NCBI GenBank assembly: GCA_002345205.1
Contig: DDVI01000053.1
Coordinates: 1 to 64,000, forward strand
Length of the DNA: 64,000 nucleotides
Direction: 5' to 3'
Source of the DNA: Bdellovibrionaceae bacterium UBA2316
GTDB lineage: Bacteria > Bdellovibrionota > Bdellovibrionia > Bdellovibrionales > Bdellovibrionaceae
A program made the position numbers and the translations under genes. Positions 36,466 to 46,065 of this stretch are shown in pieces; position 1 is the stretch's first letter; every line of letters begins with the position of its first letter. The notes under the pieces were generated by a model. The model made no database searches, was not told the origin of the DNA, and saw only the letters and a program-made list of their open reading frames with translations.

Positions 36466-36969
36466 ATGAAGTATGATTTAATAACGAATAGAACTGGTTT
36501 GCGACGACTGAATCAAAATGACTTCGTCAACCTGAGACAGCTGGAGTCTGATGCGGATGTAGTGCGTTTCACTCGAATCCAAACTCCGCGAACAGAACAC
36601 GAAACCCGCGCTCGGTTAAATGACCAAATCATGCGTGAAGATGGGCCAGCTCCTTTTGGAATTTGGGCCGTGGAGCTTAAAGACACGCGGCAATTTATCG
36701 GTTGGTTTATGCTCTTGCCCAAACCAGAGCGCAGCGCGGAGCTTGGTTACATGTTAGTAAAAAAATATTGGGGACAAGGTTTGGCAACAGAAGTCAGTCG
36801 CTGTTTAGTGGAAGCTGGTTTTAGCACATTAAATTTGGCTTCAATTCAAGCTGTAACCAATGATGGGAATCCGTCATCGACAAAAATTTTAAACAAAATT
36901 GGATTTACGTTAGTTCACCGTGATGATGACGCTAAATTGAATTATTTCGAATTTAAAAACAAATCATAG
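36466..36969 (+). CDS. GNAT N-acetyltransferase (RimJ/RimL-like)
   Basis: A 167-residue acetyltransferase. The layout TGLRRLNQNDFVNLRQL..., ELGYMLVKKYWGQGLATEVSRCLVEAGF (acetyl-CoA-binding loop) and IQAVTNDGNPSSTKILNKIGF is that of the GNAT_3 group, which acetylates ribosomal protein N-termini or small amines. The target is unknown. It lies divergent from the RCC1-repeat lipoprotein and convergent with the helicase. Confidence 0.88.
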   Translation: MKYDLITNRTGLRRLNQNDFVNLRQLESDADVVRFTRIQTPRTEHETRARLNDQIMREDGPAPFGIWAVELKDTRQFIGWFMLLPKPERSAELGYMLVKKYWGQGLATEVSRCLVEAGFSTLNLASIQAVTNDGNPSSTKILNKIGFTLVHRDDDAKLNYFEFKNKS

Positions 36970-36974
36970 CGATA

Positions 36975-38279
36975 TTAAGATTTCTTAGTGTACTTGCTAG
37001 GTTTATGTAGGTCGCCGTAGCTTTTTGCTTTGGGTTTGCCCTTAGATCTTTGAGTCGGATCAAACTTTTCTTTCTCTTGAGAGTTTTTCTTTTTATTGCG
37101 CTCAGAAAAATGATTCTCTCTGCGTGGGGCTGCAAATTCAAACTTTGGATTCACTTTGATTTCTTTAGCGCCATCGAGATATTTTTTTATCTTGGTGTAT
37201 CCATTTCTATCCGATGGGGTAATGAATGTAAGGGCGTGACCGGCACGACCGGCGCGGGCTGTGCGTCCGATGCGGTGAAGGAAATCATCGGATTGAGCTG
37301 GTAATTCAAAATTAATGACGTGGTCTACGTGTGGAACATCTAAACCGCGCGCAAGTAAATCCGTCGTAACTAGCACGCGAATGCTGCCATCACGGAATTT
37401 TGCGATCACGCGGTTGCGGTGGCCTTGGGTGTGACCCGCGTGAATAAGATCTGTGTCGTAGCCATATTCTTTCAAATACTGACCCGTGCGTTCGCAGCCA
37501 CCTTGGTTTTGGCAGAATACAATCACGCCGCCTTGGGTATTGTTTAATTCATCTAGGAGGCGATCATTCTTTTCTGATTTATCTAGGAAAATAACCGTTT
37601 GATTCAAGCTTTCCACCGGTTTTTCGGCTTGAGATGAGCGAATCATGATCGTGGTTGCTGGATTCATGAATAGCTTAGCGATCGCTTCGATATCGTTGTT
37701 GAAGCTTGCAGAAAACATCAGAGTTTGTTTGTGACCGCGAAGAGCCAATTGGATGCTTTTAAGTTGCGGCGTGAAACCGCTGTCTAACATACGATCTGCT
37801 TCGTCGATGACTACGTGCTCAACGCCTTGAAGAAGAGTTTTGTTTTTTACAAGGTGATCATTAATTCGTCCGGGTGTCCCGATGATAATACGAGGTGCGC
37901 GGTTGAGGCCGTTCACTTGTTTCGCGCTGGGTACGCCGCCAATAACAAGTGACATCGTCATCGGTTTTGCTTCAAGTAGGTGAGTGAATACTTTATGAAT
38001 CTGCTGGGCCATCTCGCGACTAGGAACCATGACCAATAGGCGAGCTTTTTCATTTTTAAGCAAAGCGTGAATCAAAGGAAGAGCATAGGCCAGCGTTTTT
38101 CCACTGCCAGTTTCGGCAACAGCAATTAAATCAGAACCGTCCATGCCGACAGGTATAGACAAAGCCTGAATTTCAGTAGGTTTAGCAATATCCATTTTAG
38201 AAAGTGCGGTCATCAGATGGGACGGTAAATTCAAATCCTGGAACAATTTCAAACGAGAAGACGGATTCTGATATTTCAT
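36975..38279 (-). CDS. DEAD-box RNA helicase (RhlE-like)
   Basis: About 434 residues: Q motif, Walker A AETGSGKT, PSREMAQQ, TPGR, DEAD box VIDEADRMLD, motif III as SAS, and motif VI HRIGRTARAGRAG are in order. The C-terminal 60 residues are basic (Lys/Arg/Asn/Ser-rich) and probably bind RNA. RhlE-type helicases remodel RNA in ribosome assembly or the degradosome. The start is taken at MKYQNPSSR (38279) with GGGG upstream; the longer frame to 38303 is possible. Confidence 0.9.
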   Translation of the reverse strand: MKYQNPSSRLKLFQDLNLPSHLMTALSKMDIAKPTEIQALSIPVGMDGSDLIAVAETGSGKTLAYALPLIHALLKNEKARLLVMVPSREMAQQIHKVFTHLLEAKPMTMSLVIGGVPSAKQVNGLNRAPRIIIGTPGRINDHLVKNKTLLQGVEHVVIDEADRMLDSGFTPQLKSIQLALRGHKQTLMFSASFNNDIEAIAKLFMNPATTIMIRSSQAEKPVESLNQTVIFLDKSEKNDRLLDELNNTQGGVIVFCQNQGGCERTGQYLKEYGYDTDLIHAGHTQGHRNRVIAKFRDGSIRVLVTTDLLARGLDVPHVDHVINFELPAQSDDFLHRIGRTARAGRAGHALTFITPSDRNGYTKIKKYLDGAKEIKVNPKFEFAAPRRENHFSERNKKKNSQEKEKFDPTQRSKGKPKAKSYGDLHKPSKYTKKS

Positions 38280-38303
38280 AGAGCCCCATATAGCACACCC
38301 CAC

Positions 38304-38350
38304 AAGGTGCCAGGTAGAATAATCTCCTAAAAAAAGGTGCCAGGTAGAAT
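38304..38350 (+). repeat. Direct repeat of AAGGTGCCAGGTAGAAT
   Basis: Two identical 17-base copies at 38304-38320 and 38334-38350, 30 bases apart. They share the AAGGTGCCAGG core with the palindrome that follows and with a site at 50406-50416. They lie in the promoter-side flank of the helicase gene. Confidence 0.8.
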
Positions 38351-38371
38351 ATTCACCCCAAAGAAGGAAAG

Positions 38372-38434
38372 AAGGTGCCAGGCCCTAAATTTATCTTGTT
38401 CTGGAGGGAGGGGTAAATTTAGGGCCTGGCACCT
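38372..38434. terminator. 22-bp inverted repeat with AAGGTGCCAGG ends
   Basis: A perfect 22-bp arm at 38372-38393 is inverted at 38413-38434, with a 19-base loop. The arms begin AAGGTGCCAGGCCCTAAAT. A run of ten T follows shortly after on the plus strand. It could form a strong hairpin, but it sits between two divergent gene starts rather than after genes, so a dispersed-repeat origin is as likely as a terminator role. Confidence 0.6.
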
Positions 38435-38698
38435 TATTGGTTTTTTTTTGCTCGGAGTGGCAAAGTGGGGTTTTTGAGTTTTTGATGGGGGACTCCAAAT
38501 GCCTGGAGGGCTACTCGGAGTAGAGTTTCGGGCGAAAAGTTTTAGGAAAATTCAACGGATAAAATCACTTAACCTAAACTTAAAGAAAAAATAATATTTC
38601 CCATAATAAAAAAAGCAGTGACTTAGGTCGAGGCGGTAGAGATCATATTTTTATAAACTATAAAAAGTTACTAAGTTGCAAATTTAATGGGGGGATAT

Positions 38699-39415
38699 AT
38701 GGAGATGTTTTCTAAAATTGCTATTGCTTTCGAACAGGGCGGCTTCTGGATGTGGCCAATTTTGTTCACGCAGCTAATATCATTGGCTATCTTAGCGGAG
38801 CGTACGTACACGCTATTCGTTAAAAATAAAATCAATCAAAGCGAATTCGTAAATGGGTTTGAAGATTCCATTCGTCGGGGTGAATTAGACCGCGTGATGG
38901 ATCAGGCTCAAGCTCACCAGGCGCAAATGCCAGTAGCTAAAGCAATCTTGGCGGGAACTAAAGCGGCAAAAAACTTCGGTGGTAAAGAAGAAATCCAAGG
39001 TAAAATGGACGAAGTTCTTCTTCTTGAAAACTCTCTTGTTGAGCGTCGTATCGGTTTCTTGTCAATGTTAGGTAACGTAGCGACCCTAACGGGTCTACTG
39101 GGAACAATCACAGGTATGATCAAGTCTTTCGCTGCGGTTGCGAATGCGGTTCCTGCTGAAAAAGCCACTCTACTAGCTGCCGGTATCGCCGAAGCCATGA
39201 ACGCGACAGCATACGGTTTGATCACTGCGATTCCAGCTCTTGTGATGTACGCGGTTCTTCAGAATAGAGCGAATCACATTGTTGAAGATCTTAATCGTTC
39301 AGCGCTTAAAGTGTTCAACTGGTTGAGTTATTCATACGAACCAGTCGGCTTCAAAAGCTTCCGCACGGGTAAAGATGGTTCACACAAAGAATCTGTTAAA
39401 GAAATCAACGCTTAG
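38699..39415 (+). CDS. MotA/TolQ/ExbB-type proton channel (AglR-like)
   Basis: About 238 residues with three membrane segments. LLGNVATLTGLLGTITGMIKSF-type sequence (LSMLGNVATLTGLLGTITG) and EAMNATAYGLITAIPALV are the conserved TolQ/ExbB membrane motifs. Such channels use the proton gradient to drive a partner across the envelope. SD GGGGGG precedes the ATG at 38699. It opens a ten-gene operon with two TolR-like genes next, the same arrangement as AglR-AglQ-AglS of the Myxococcus gliding motor. Assignment to a gliding-type motor is by context. Confidence 0.88.
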   Translation: MEMFSKIAIAFEQGGFWMWPILFTQLISLAILAERTYTLFVKNKINQSEFVNGFEDSIRRGELDRVMDQAQAHQAQMPVAKAILAGTKAAKNFGGKEEIQGKMDEVLLLENSLVERRIGFLSMLGNVATLTGLLGTITGMIKSFAAVANAVPAEKATLLAAGIAEAMNATAYGLITAIPALVMYAVLQNRANHIVEDLNRSALKVFNWLSYSYEPVGFKSFRTGKDGSHKESVKEINA

Positions 39416-39429
39416 TCTGTGAGGATTTT

Positions 39430-39888
39430 ATGTCCCAAAGTAAAAAGCATTTAGATTTTGAATTAAACTTAATCCCATTTATCGACTTATTGTCGACGTG
39501 TATCTGTTTCCTTTTGTTAACTGCCGTTTGGTTAAACGTCGGTTCGATGAATGTGAAGCAAGCCGTTGGCGGTCAGCCGGCTTCGGAAACACCGAAAAAG
39601 CCAACGCTTTGGGTGTTCCTAGGTGATAAAGGGGACATGACTCTAGAAACTCGTGATGCACAAACGCTTCCCGTGAACATGAGAAAGTTGAAATTAGGCG
39701 GCGGCTCTGAAGGTAAAGTAGATCTTCAAGCCCTAGCGGCTCAACTTGATCTTATGAAAAAATCAGAGCCTGAATTGAAAACGGCTCTTATTCAACCGCG
39801 CGCACAGACCGCCTATGAGGACATTATCGATTTAATGGATCAATTCAAAAAATCGGGCATGGGCGACTTGGGCGTGGTTCCACTTTAA
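39430..39888 (+). CDS. TolR/ExbD-type protein, first of two
   Basis: A 152-residue protein with one N-terminal membrane helix. ELNLIPFIDLLSTCICFLLLTAVW includes the conserved Asp that carries protons in TolR/ExbD. The C-terminal periplasmic part resembles the ExbD domain (EDIIDLMDQFKKSGMGDLGVV). It follows the TolQ-like gene by 14 bases. Two different TolR-like subunits per TolQ-like channel is characteristic of Agl motors. Confidence 0.88.
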   Translation: MSQSKKHLDFELNLIPFIDLLSTCICFLLLTAVWLNVGSMNVKQAVGGQPASETPKKPTLWVFLGDKGDMTLETRDAQTLPVNMRKLKLGGGSEGKVDLQALAAQLDLMKKSEPELKTALIQPRAQTAYEDIIDLMDQFKKSGMGDLGVVPL

Positions 39889-39902
39889 AAAGAGAGGAAT
39901 TT

Positions 39903-40403
39903 ATGATTAAACAGAATGTGATTGCAAATACGGCGCTAAATAGTCCGATTGCGAATGCGTCTTTCTTAAATCCTCAAGGAAAAAAATGGAAGAAAAGCCT
40001 AGCGGCGGATCTTCTATTAACAGCCTTGATCGATGCCTTTTCGATTCTGGTAATCTTTCTATTGATGAACTTTTCTAGTAATGGCGAAATCCTATTTATG
40101 AAAAAGGACATGGAACTGCCAAAAGCAGCTCTAGGGGATGTCTTAGAGCGTAATCCAGTCATCAAGGTTGAGGACGGGAAAGTGTTCCTTGAAGAGAAGA
40201 TGTTAACAGCAGAAGGTTTGATTGCGGAATTACTTGAGCTAAGAAAGAACTTCAAAGCGACTCATCCTGCGGGCGAAGAAATGCCTAACACGATTACAGT
40301 GCAAGCGGATCGTCGTACAAAATATGAAGCTCTTAATCAAATCGTACTAGCGTGCGCGCACGCAGGATTTAGTGATTTAAAGTTTGCAGTTATCATGAAG
40401 TAG
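39903..40403 (+). CDS. TolR/ExbD-type protein, second of two
   Basis: A 166-residue protein with about 35 cytoplasmic residues, then LTALIDAFSILVIFLLMNFSS with the proton-carrying Asp, and a periplasmic ExbD-like domain (TITVQADRRTKYEALNQIV...). GAGAGGAATTT precedes the ATG. It completes a TolQ-TolR-TolR motor module. Confidence 0.88.
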   Translation: MIKQNVIANTALNSPIANASFLNPQGKKWKKSLAADLLLTALIDAFSILVIFLLMNFSSNGEILFMKKDMELPKAALGDVLERNPVIKVEDGKVFLEEKMLTAEGLIAELLELRKNFKATHPAGEEMPNTITVQADRRTKYEALNQIVLACAHAGFSDLKFAVIMK

Positions 40404-40432
40404 ATCGCTGCTAAATGTTCTAAGGAGGGGGA

Positions 40433-43369
40433 ATGAAGATACTAGTCAGTCTGGCTCTGTGTTTAGCCAGTGTTTCATTTGCGGGGCCAGATGATGCCAC
40501 TCGTGATTTATTAATTGATAAATTAAAAGGTGTTCATCTTAACCTATCTCCGGAAGACCCTTCCAAAGTTTCAGTCGGCCTTAGATTAGCAGATTTATAC
40601 TCGGAACGTGCTCGTGTATCTGCGATGAAAGAGCTTGAGTCTGGTTGCACCGTTTGTACGGCTGGCGAAGACGATCGAAAAAAAGCTCTAACGCTCTATA
40701 AAGAAAGCGTCGCGCGCGCTCCAGAAACAAGTCGTAGCAAAGTAATGATTCAAATGGGTCATCTGCAAGAAATCCTGGGGCATGTTGATGATGCCAAAAA
40801 ATCATACGAAACAATTTCTCAAACAGCGCGTGATCCACAAGCGCAGTCGGAAGCTAATTTATCCTTAGCCGAAATGCTATTTAAGAAAAATCAATTTAAA
40901 GAAGCGCTAGAGTACTACGCGAAAGTAATATCAACGCCGGTTGCAGCGTCTCGAGGCCTAGCGGCCTATCGAAAGTCGTGGTCACATTTCAATTTGGGCC
41001 AGATTTCCGAATCTATTGCGCAAATCAAACAGATTTTAACTGATAAAAGTTTACAAACTAAAAGCGGTATTTCTGATGGCACAGCAGATCTGCAATTCTT
41101 AGAAGAAGTTGGTAAAGACTACGCGACATTCTTGTCTAAACAACCTTACAGTGAATCTGATGTAAACGAACTTTATGTTCTGGCTCCTGAAAAAGCGAAA
41201 TTACCAACAATCACAACATTAGCTTTGGAAACAGAACGTGTCGGTCGCCGAAAAGAAGCGATCATGACGTGGAACTTTGTTTTAAACAAACAAAGCCAGC
41301 CTGAAGGTCGTCTTGAAATCATGGCCCACCTATCGCCACTTCAATGGGCGGAAGGCCAAGCAGAAATCGCGCAGCAGAACTTCAAAGCGTCACTCGATAT
41401 TTGGAATGAATTAAAAGGTTGTGGAAAAAAAGACTGCGACGATATCAGAAAATTATTCCGTCAATTCGTAGTGACTTGGAATCAAGCAGAAAAAACGAAA
41501 CCATCTGCTAGTTTAATTATGACTTATAAAGTGTACTCTCAGCAATTTCCTGAAGACTTGGAAGTGGCGATTTGGGGTGCGCAGGCGGCTCGACAAGTTA
41601 AAGACTATTCAACGTCTTTATTCTTGTACGAGACGGCTTCTAAAACTTTGAATCAACCGGGTCAAGATGTGAACAAGTTGGAGTCAGCATTGTTATCGCA
41701 AATTGAAGTAGCGGAAGAATCAACAGATGCTGCCATGCTTGAAAAAGCTCAAGCAGCTTATTTATCAAACTCTAAGCTAAAAACTAAAGTTCACGAAGTG
41801 GCTTATCAAAAAGCTCATAAGCTATATGAATCAGGTCAAACGCAAGCGGGTGCGGATCAGTTGAAAGCATTAGCTTTAAACAAGCAAGCGCCAATGACTG
41901 TTCGTAAACAGTCAGCAGATTTAGCTTTAGATGCCTTGGTAATCTTAAAAGACGAAAAAACAATGGAAGCTTGGGCGTCTGAGTTTGCAGAGTTATTTAA
42001 AGGCACTGACGGTATGGAATTCGCTGAAATTCAGCAGAAATCTATTCTGACTCAGTCTGCGAATATCGCTGCGACCAACCCTAAAGCGGCTCTCGAGGTT
42101 TTGGGTCGTTTTCAAGCGAATAAAGCGACAGAAAAAGATCGCGTGATTTATTTGAAAAACAAAGTCGTGTTAAATGAAAAAGCAGGCGATATCCAAAAGG
42201 CAAACTTAGCCGCTGAAGAGATGTTGAATCTTAAGTCAGTAGCCGGTGATGATCGTGAATTCGCATTGTCTCGTAAAGCCTATTATTCTGAATTACTACT
42301 AGATTTCTCTGTAGCGCTAAAAACGGTAGAGAAAGTTCAAAAAGGTATGGAGCCAGAACAGAAAGCATTAAAGATGGCTTTATTTGCCGAACTATCTGGT
42401 GATTCATCACCTACGTATTACAACCAATTCTTGGCATTAACTAAAAATGCAGAAATGAAAGAGTTGATTGCATTAGAGATGATTCGTAAAAGCAAACAAC
42501 CTTTAAAAGACATCGCATTCTATAGGAAGAATTTCGAGAAGAATCCGGGGCTTTTAGGTCAAGCCTACATGGAAGCATTCGGTAAAACGAAAGATGTTAA
42601 AATCTTGCAAGCGGCTTTGAAGGACGAATGGATTCAAAAAACACCACAAGGTGCGATCTTGTTCCGTTATGATTTCTTGGCTAGCATTGCCGCTCAACGT
42701 GCGGTGCTTGCGGCTCACAAGATTGATAGCAAAAACCAAAAGACATTGGTTGCAACGATCAAGGCCCGTAATAAAGAATTAGAAAAAGCCGAAGGGTTGG
42801 CTCAGAAGGCTATCCAGAAAGGTGACTGGACGTCGCAATTAGTGGCGCTTCAGTTGTATGCATTTGAAAGTGGTCGTTTCTATCAAGAACTATTGAGCCT
42901 TCCTATGCCAGATGGTTTGTCTGATGAAGAACAAGGGCAATACATGAATTTGCTATCCCAGCAAGCAGCTCCGTTTAAAACGAAATCAGAACAAGCCTTG
43001 ATGAAAGTGGACGAATTCTGGGCGACCCCAAACTGGAAAGAGAATTTAAAAAATGGTTTGAAATCAAACAAAGATTTATTTGTGTATCTAGATCGTGAAA
43101 TTAGCTCGTTGTCAGAAATAGCTAAAGATGCAGATAAGGCGGATTTGAAAGCGATTTTAGATCAGCAAACAGCGGCGGTCGCGCCTAATTTTAAAGAAAT
43201 CGAACAGGCTCGAAACGAACTTCGTCAATCACCCATGGCTAAAGCATCGGTCGAAAAGTTACTAATGTTAGAACGCTCAATGGGTAATTTTGCGATGGTT
43301 CAATATTTAGAAGGTCGTTTAGAAAACTTAAATAAATGGGAAAAAGAAAATGAAAAAGCTAGCAACTAA
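40433..43369 (+). CDS. Periplasmic TPR-repeat protein
   Basis: A 978-residue protein with a signal peptide (MKILVSLALCLASVSFAG) and a long alpha-helical solenoid with recognisable TPR-like units in the N-terminal 200 residues (AETYKAAL-like YKESVARAPET..., SLAEMLFKKNQFKEALEYYAKV). Strong AAGGAGGGGG ribosome site. Large exported TPR proteins (such as AglT/GltE types) accompany Agl/Glt machines and are thought to scaffold the envelope complex. Its last 20 bases overlap the next gene. Confidence 0.8.
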   Translation: MKILVSLALCLASVSFAGPDDATRDLLIDKLKGVHLNLSPEDPSKVSVGLRLADLYSERARVSAMKELESGCTVCTAGEDDRKKALTLYKESVARAPETSRSKVMIQMGHLQEILGHVDDAKKSYETISQTARDPQAQSEANLSLAEMLFKKNQFKEALEYYAKVISTPVAASRGLAAYRKSWSHFNLGQISESIAQIKQILTDKSLQTKSGISDGTADLQFLEEVGKDYATFLSKQPYSESDVNELYVLAPEKAKLPTITTLALETERVGRRKEAIMTWNFVLNKQSQPEGRLEIMAHLSPLQWAEGQAEIAQQNFKASLDIWNELKGCGKKDCDDIRKLFRQFVVTWNQAEKTKPSASLIMTYKVYSQQFPEDLEVAIWGAQAARQVKDYSTSLFLYETASKTLNQPGQDVNKLESALLSQIEVAEESTDAAMLEKAQAAYLSNSKLKTKVHEVAYQKAHKLYESGQTQAGADQLKALALNKQAPMTVRKQSADLALDALVILKDEKTMEAWASEFAELFKGTDGMEFAEIQQKSILTQSANIAATNPKAALEVLGRFQANKATEKDRVIYLKNKVVLNEKAGDIQKANLAAEEMLNLKSVAGDDREFALSRKAYYSELLLDFSVALKTVEKVQKGMEPEQKALKMALFAELSGDSSPTYYNQFLALTKNAEMKELIALEMIRKSKQPLKDIAFYRKNFEKNPGLLGQAYMEAFGKTKDVKILQAALKDEWIQKTPQGAILFRYDFLASIAAQRAVLAAHKIDSKNQKTLVATIKARNKELEKAEGLAQKAIQKGDWTSQLVALQLYAFESGRFYQELLSLPMPDGLSDEEQGQYMNLLSQQAAPFKTKSEQALMKVDEFWATPNWKENLKNGLKSNKDLFVYLDREISSLSEIAKDADKADLKAILDQQTAAVAPNFKEIEQARNELRQSPMAKASVEKLLMLERSMGNFAMVQYLEGRLENLNKWEKENEKASN

Positions 43370-43700
43370 GATTGTAGTGGGTGCAGTTTTTGGCTGGGGT
43401 ATCGTTGCCTTGGCAACGGATGCTGCGCCAATGGAAAATGCCTTGGTGGCAAAAGATGGCGCGCCGGTGACGGTGGCGACCCCAGTGGCGACTCCGGCTC
43501 AAGCTCCTGCGGCAAAAGCAACAGCGCCAGCGAAATCTGAAAAGACGGAACATAGTTTTGAAGATTTGTTGGTTCAGGGTAAATACCATTTTTCTGACGA
43601 AGCTGTAACGACAGTAGAAGAAGATAAAGTTTTGGATTCATTGTTAGGAATTCGTACCGACTTCAAAGATAAAATCGAACAATCGGCTGGACGCTACTAA
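43350..43700 (+). CDS. Small exported Ala/Pro-rich protein
   Basis: A 116-residue protein with a hydrophobic signal (MKKLATKIVVGAVFGWGIVALA), then an Ala/Pro/Val-rich stretch and an acidic C-terminus (SFEDLLVQGKYHFSDE). I do not recognise a family. It overlaps the TPR gene by 20 bases and lies 11 bases before the TonB-like gene, so it is a probable small component of the same machine. Confidence 0.75.
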   Translation: MKKLATKIVVGAVFGWGIVALATDAAPMENALVAKDGAPVTVATPVATPAQAPAAKATAPAKSEKTEHSFEDLLVQGKYHFSDEAVTTVEEDKVLDSLLGIRTDFKDKIEQSAGRY

Positions 43701-43711
43701 GAGGGGATGCC

Positions 43712-44842
43712 ATGGATACTCAGTTAGTCTTACAAGATAACGAAGGCAATACGGTAAGAACATTTTCTTGGGATAAAAAACCGGCGAGGGTAATTCGTCG
43801 TTCAGATACTCGTCGCCTTGAAGTTCGCAAAGAGGTGGAGTCGTTAGAACAACGCCGAATCGACTTTGAAGATCTAGGTGAAATCAGCGCCGACCAATTA
43901 CGAATGAATGGTTTTTCAGTAGGCGCTTTAGGCCACCTAAAATTAGTGACTGAAGTTGGACCCGTTGCGGGCAACATTGAAGATGGAAAAGAAAACAAAC
44001 GACATTGGTACATTACAATTGGCGCTGTGGCTCTAATGTTTATCGGTGTTATGGGGATCATCCGCTGGGCGCCTAAAGAGACGCCAAAGATTGAAGAAGA
44101 GTTAAAGCAACATTTGGTTCAAATTGTTAAACATATCAAAAAGCCGGAGCCCGTTCGTTTGCAAAATACTACGAACATGCAGCAAGAAACAGTGGCTAAA
44201 ACAATTCAGCAAAAAAGTAACAGCATAAAGCGAATGGGTGCTTTGTCGGCGTTAGGAAGTCTAAGTAACAGTAAGCAAAAAGGCGGTTTAGATTTGTCGG
44301 CAACGCAAACAACCGCGGGGCCGGGTTTAGGTGGAACGGAAGGCAGCGGTGGCGTACAAACATCGTTGTATGCTAAAGGTATGGTCAGCGCCCCACTCGG
44401 TGCTGGTGGTAATGTTCAAGGTGCTGGCGGATACGGAACCAAAGGCAAAGGCGGCGGGCAAGCTGGTTATGGAAAACTGTCGTTAACTGGTTCATCGGGG
44501 GCCATGCCAATTCCACTGGGACAAGAAGCCAGTGTGGCTCGTGGTTTGGATAAAGACATGATCGCAGCTGTTATTCAGAAAAATATGGGGCAAATTCGTT
44601 TCTGTTACGAACAAGGCTTGCAAAGTGATGCAAAACTTAGTGGTCGAGTTGCGATCGAATTCACAATCGGTGGCAACGGCTTAGTAAAAGCAGCAGGTAT
44701 CGAAAATACGACATTAAATTCAAAAATGATCGAAGATTGTATGGTGATGCGATTGAAAACCTGGCAGTTTCCGCTACCTGAAGGTGGCGTAGATGTTAAA
44801 GTATCCTATCCATTCGTTCTTCGCAGATCAGGACAGGGGTAA
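43712..44842 (+). CDS. Inner-membrane protein with TonB-like AgmX/PglI C-terminal domain (GltG/GltJ-like)
   Basis: A 376-residue protein. Residues 1-85 form a cytoplasmic region possibly FHA-like or regulatory; one membrane helix lies at about 93-113; residues about 150-270 are Gly/Ser/Gln-rich and likely span the periplasm; the C-terminal 100 residues (VIQKNMGQIRFCYEQGLQ, LKTWQFPLPEGG) match the AgmX/PglI C-terminal TonB-like domain. This architecture is that of gliding proteins GltG/GltJ, which link the inner-membrane motor to the outer membrane. GAGGGGATGCC precedes the ATG. Confidence 0.82.
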   Translation: MDTQLVLQDNEGNTVRTFSWDKKPARVIRRSDTRRLEVRKEVESLEQRRIDFEDLGEISADQLRMNGFSVGALGHLKLVTEVGPVAGNIEDGKENKRHWYITIGAVALMFIGVMGIIRWAPKETPKIEEELKQHLVQIVKHIKKPEPVRLQNTTNMQQETVAKTIQQKSNSIKRMGALSALGSLSNSKQKGGLDLSATQTTAGPGLGGTEGSGGVQTSLYAKGMVSAPLGAGGNVQGAGGYGTKGKGGGQAGYGKLSLTGSSGAMPIPLGQEASVARGLDKDMIAAVIQKNMGQIRFCYEQGLQSDAKLSGRVAIEFTIGGNGLVKAAGIENTTLNSKMIEDCMVMRLKTWQFPLPEGGVDVKVSYPFVLRRSGQG

Positions 44843-44844
44843 TC

Positions 44845-46065
44845 ATGAAAAAGATGAATTGGTTATTAAGCAGTGTTGTTCTTTTATCGCTTGGCTGTGG
44901 TTTAAATCAGGATCCTCTTGATAGTAAATCCGATGTCGTAAAAGATGCTCAGCAACCTCAAGCTAAGGTGGAGGCTCCGGCCCCAGAGAAAAGTGATGCT
45001 ATTCGCATCAATTCGGTTCCTAAATACACCTTCAGTGAAGGTCGCGAATCAAAGTTTTCTATCATGAGTTCTGTTCTGGCGGCTGACTATGATGTTGTAA
45101 CTCAAATCGTGAACGAAATTGATTTCCCGGGAGCAAAGTTTGATCAAGCGACCGGTGAATTCAGCTGGGCACCACCGAAAGGTTTAGTGTTCGGTGGTTT
45201 AAGTAAAACTCTAGAACTTCAAATCCGTGTATTTGCTAAACACCAAACGGACGCCGGCGCCAAAGTATTCACGAATCAGAAAACAATTGAAATCGTAGTG
45301 GAACGAGCGATGGGTAAACCTACGATTTCAACAGTGGTGGGCCTGCCAACTGAAGGGTTCGTTGAGGGTACGTCTGGGTCATTCACTGTTTTGGTTCATG
45401 ATGAAGATGCGGGTCCATCGTCTGAAACATTTCCAAGATTGGAAATCTTGCAACCTGATTATGCCACTATCTCGTTGGCACCATTTATCAAAATTAACAA
45501 AGTGATTCCTGATTTTCAAAAACGTGATTTCTTATTTGAAATTACAATAGAAAGTAATTCTGGATTGGTGGATGGTTATGCCTCAGCTGGTTTCGGTTTT
45601 CGAGCAGTTTCTAGATACAATAAAATTAGCAGTCCACATAACGTAAGTACTAAATTACTTGCAAAGTTTGGGAACGTGAAAACATCGTGGACTGAAGAAA
45701 TTAAAATTCCAACGGGTCTTAATTATGACTACTCATTTATCGTATTTGAAAGCACATCGCGTGCGGAATTCGAGGCCGTTGTGGTTGAAGATGTGCCAAA
45801 CGGTGCCGCTCTTGAATGTGATCACTATAATGCTAAAGGTTACATGACGTGTAATCTTAAATGGAAAGTCGATAAGCAAGAAAACTTGGGACCATCGGCT
45901 ATCACGTTAAAAGTCAAAGCAGTTAAACGTTATTACGCAGAAGTGACTCCTGTTGAGCAGACATTCACTTTAAATTACAAAGTGGTGAAGGGTCCGGGCT
46001 ATGTGACGCCACCTAAACCGCCAAAGCCACCTGTTGATGAAGACGAAGAGGAGGACGCGCCATGA
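44845..46065 (+). CDS. Lipoprotein with cadherin/Ig-like domain
   Basis: A 406-residue lipoprotein (lipobox LSLGC). Residues about 60-135 contain FPGAKFDQATGEFSWAPPKG, typical of bacterial putative-Ig/cadherin-like modules; the rest is beta-rich. The C-terminus is a Pro/Lys then Asp/Glu tail. GGGGTAATC precedes the ATG. It overlaps the next gene as ATGA. It may be an outer-membrane component of the motility machine; no specific Glt homologue can be named from sequence alone. Confidence 0.75.
   Translation: MKKMNWLLSSVVLLSLGCGLNQDPLDSKSDVVKDAQQPQAKVEAPAPEKSDAIRINSVPKYTFSEGRESKFSIMSSVLAADYDVVTQIVNEIDFPGAKFDQATGEFSWAPPKGLVFGGLSKTLELQIRVFAKHQTDAGAKVFTNQKTIEIVVERAMGKPTISTVVGLPTEGFVEGTSGSFTVLVHDEDAGPSSETFPRLEILQPDYATISLAPFIKINKVIPDFQKRDFLFEITIESNSGLVDGYASAGFGFRAVSRYNKISSPHNVSTKLLAKFGNVKTSWTEEIKIPTGLNYDYSFIVFESTSRAEFEAVVVEDVPNGAALECDHYNAKGYMTCNLKWKVDKQENLGPSAITLKVKAVKRYYAEVTPVEQTFTLNYKVVKGPGYVTPPKPPKPPVDEDEEEDAP

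Noticed and set aside
38304..38434. Possible CRISPR array from repeated AAGGTGCCAGG
   Set aside because: Only two direct copies, 13-base spacing and no further units or cas genes.
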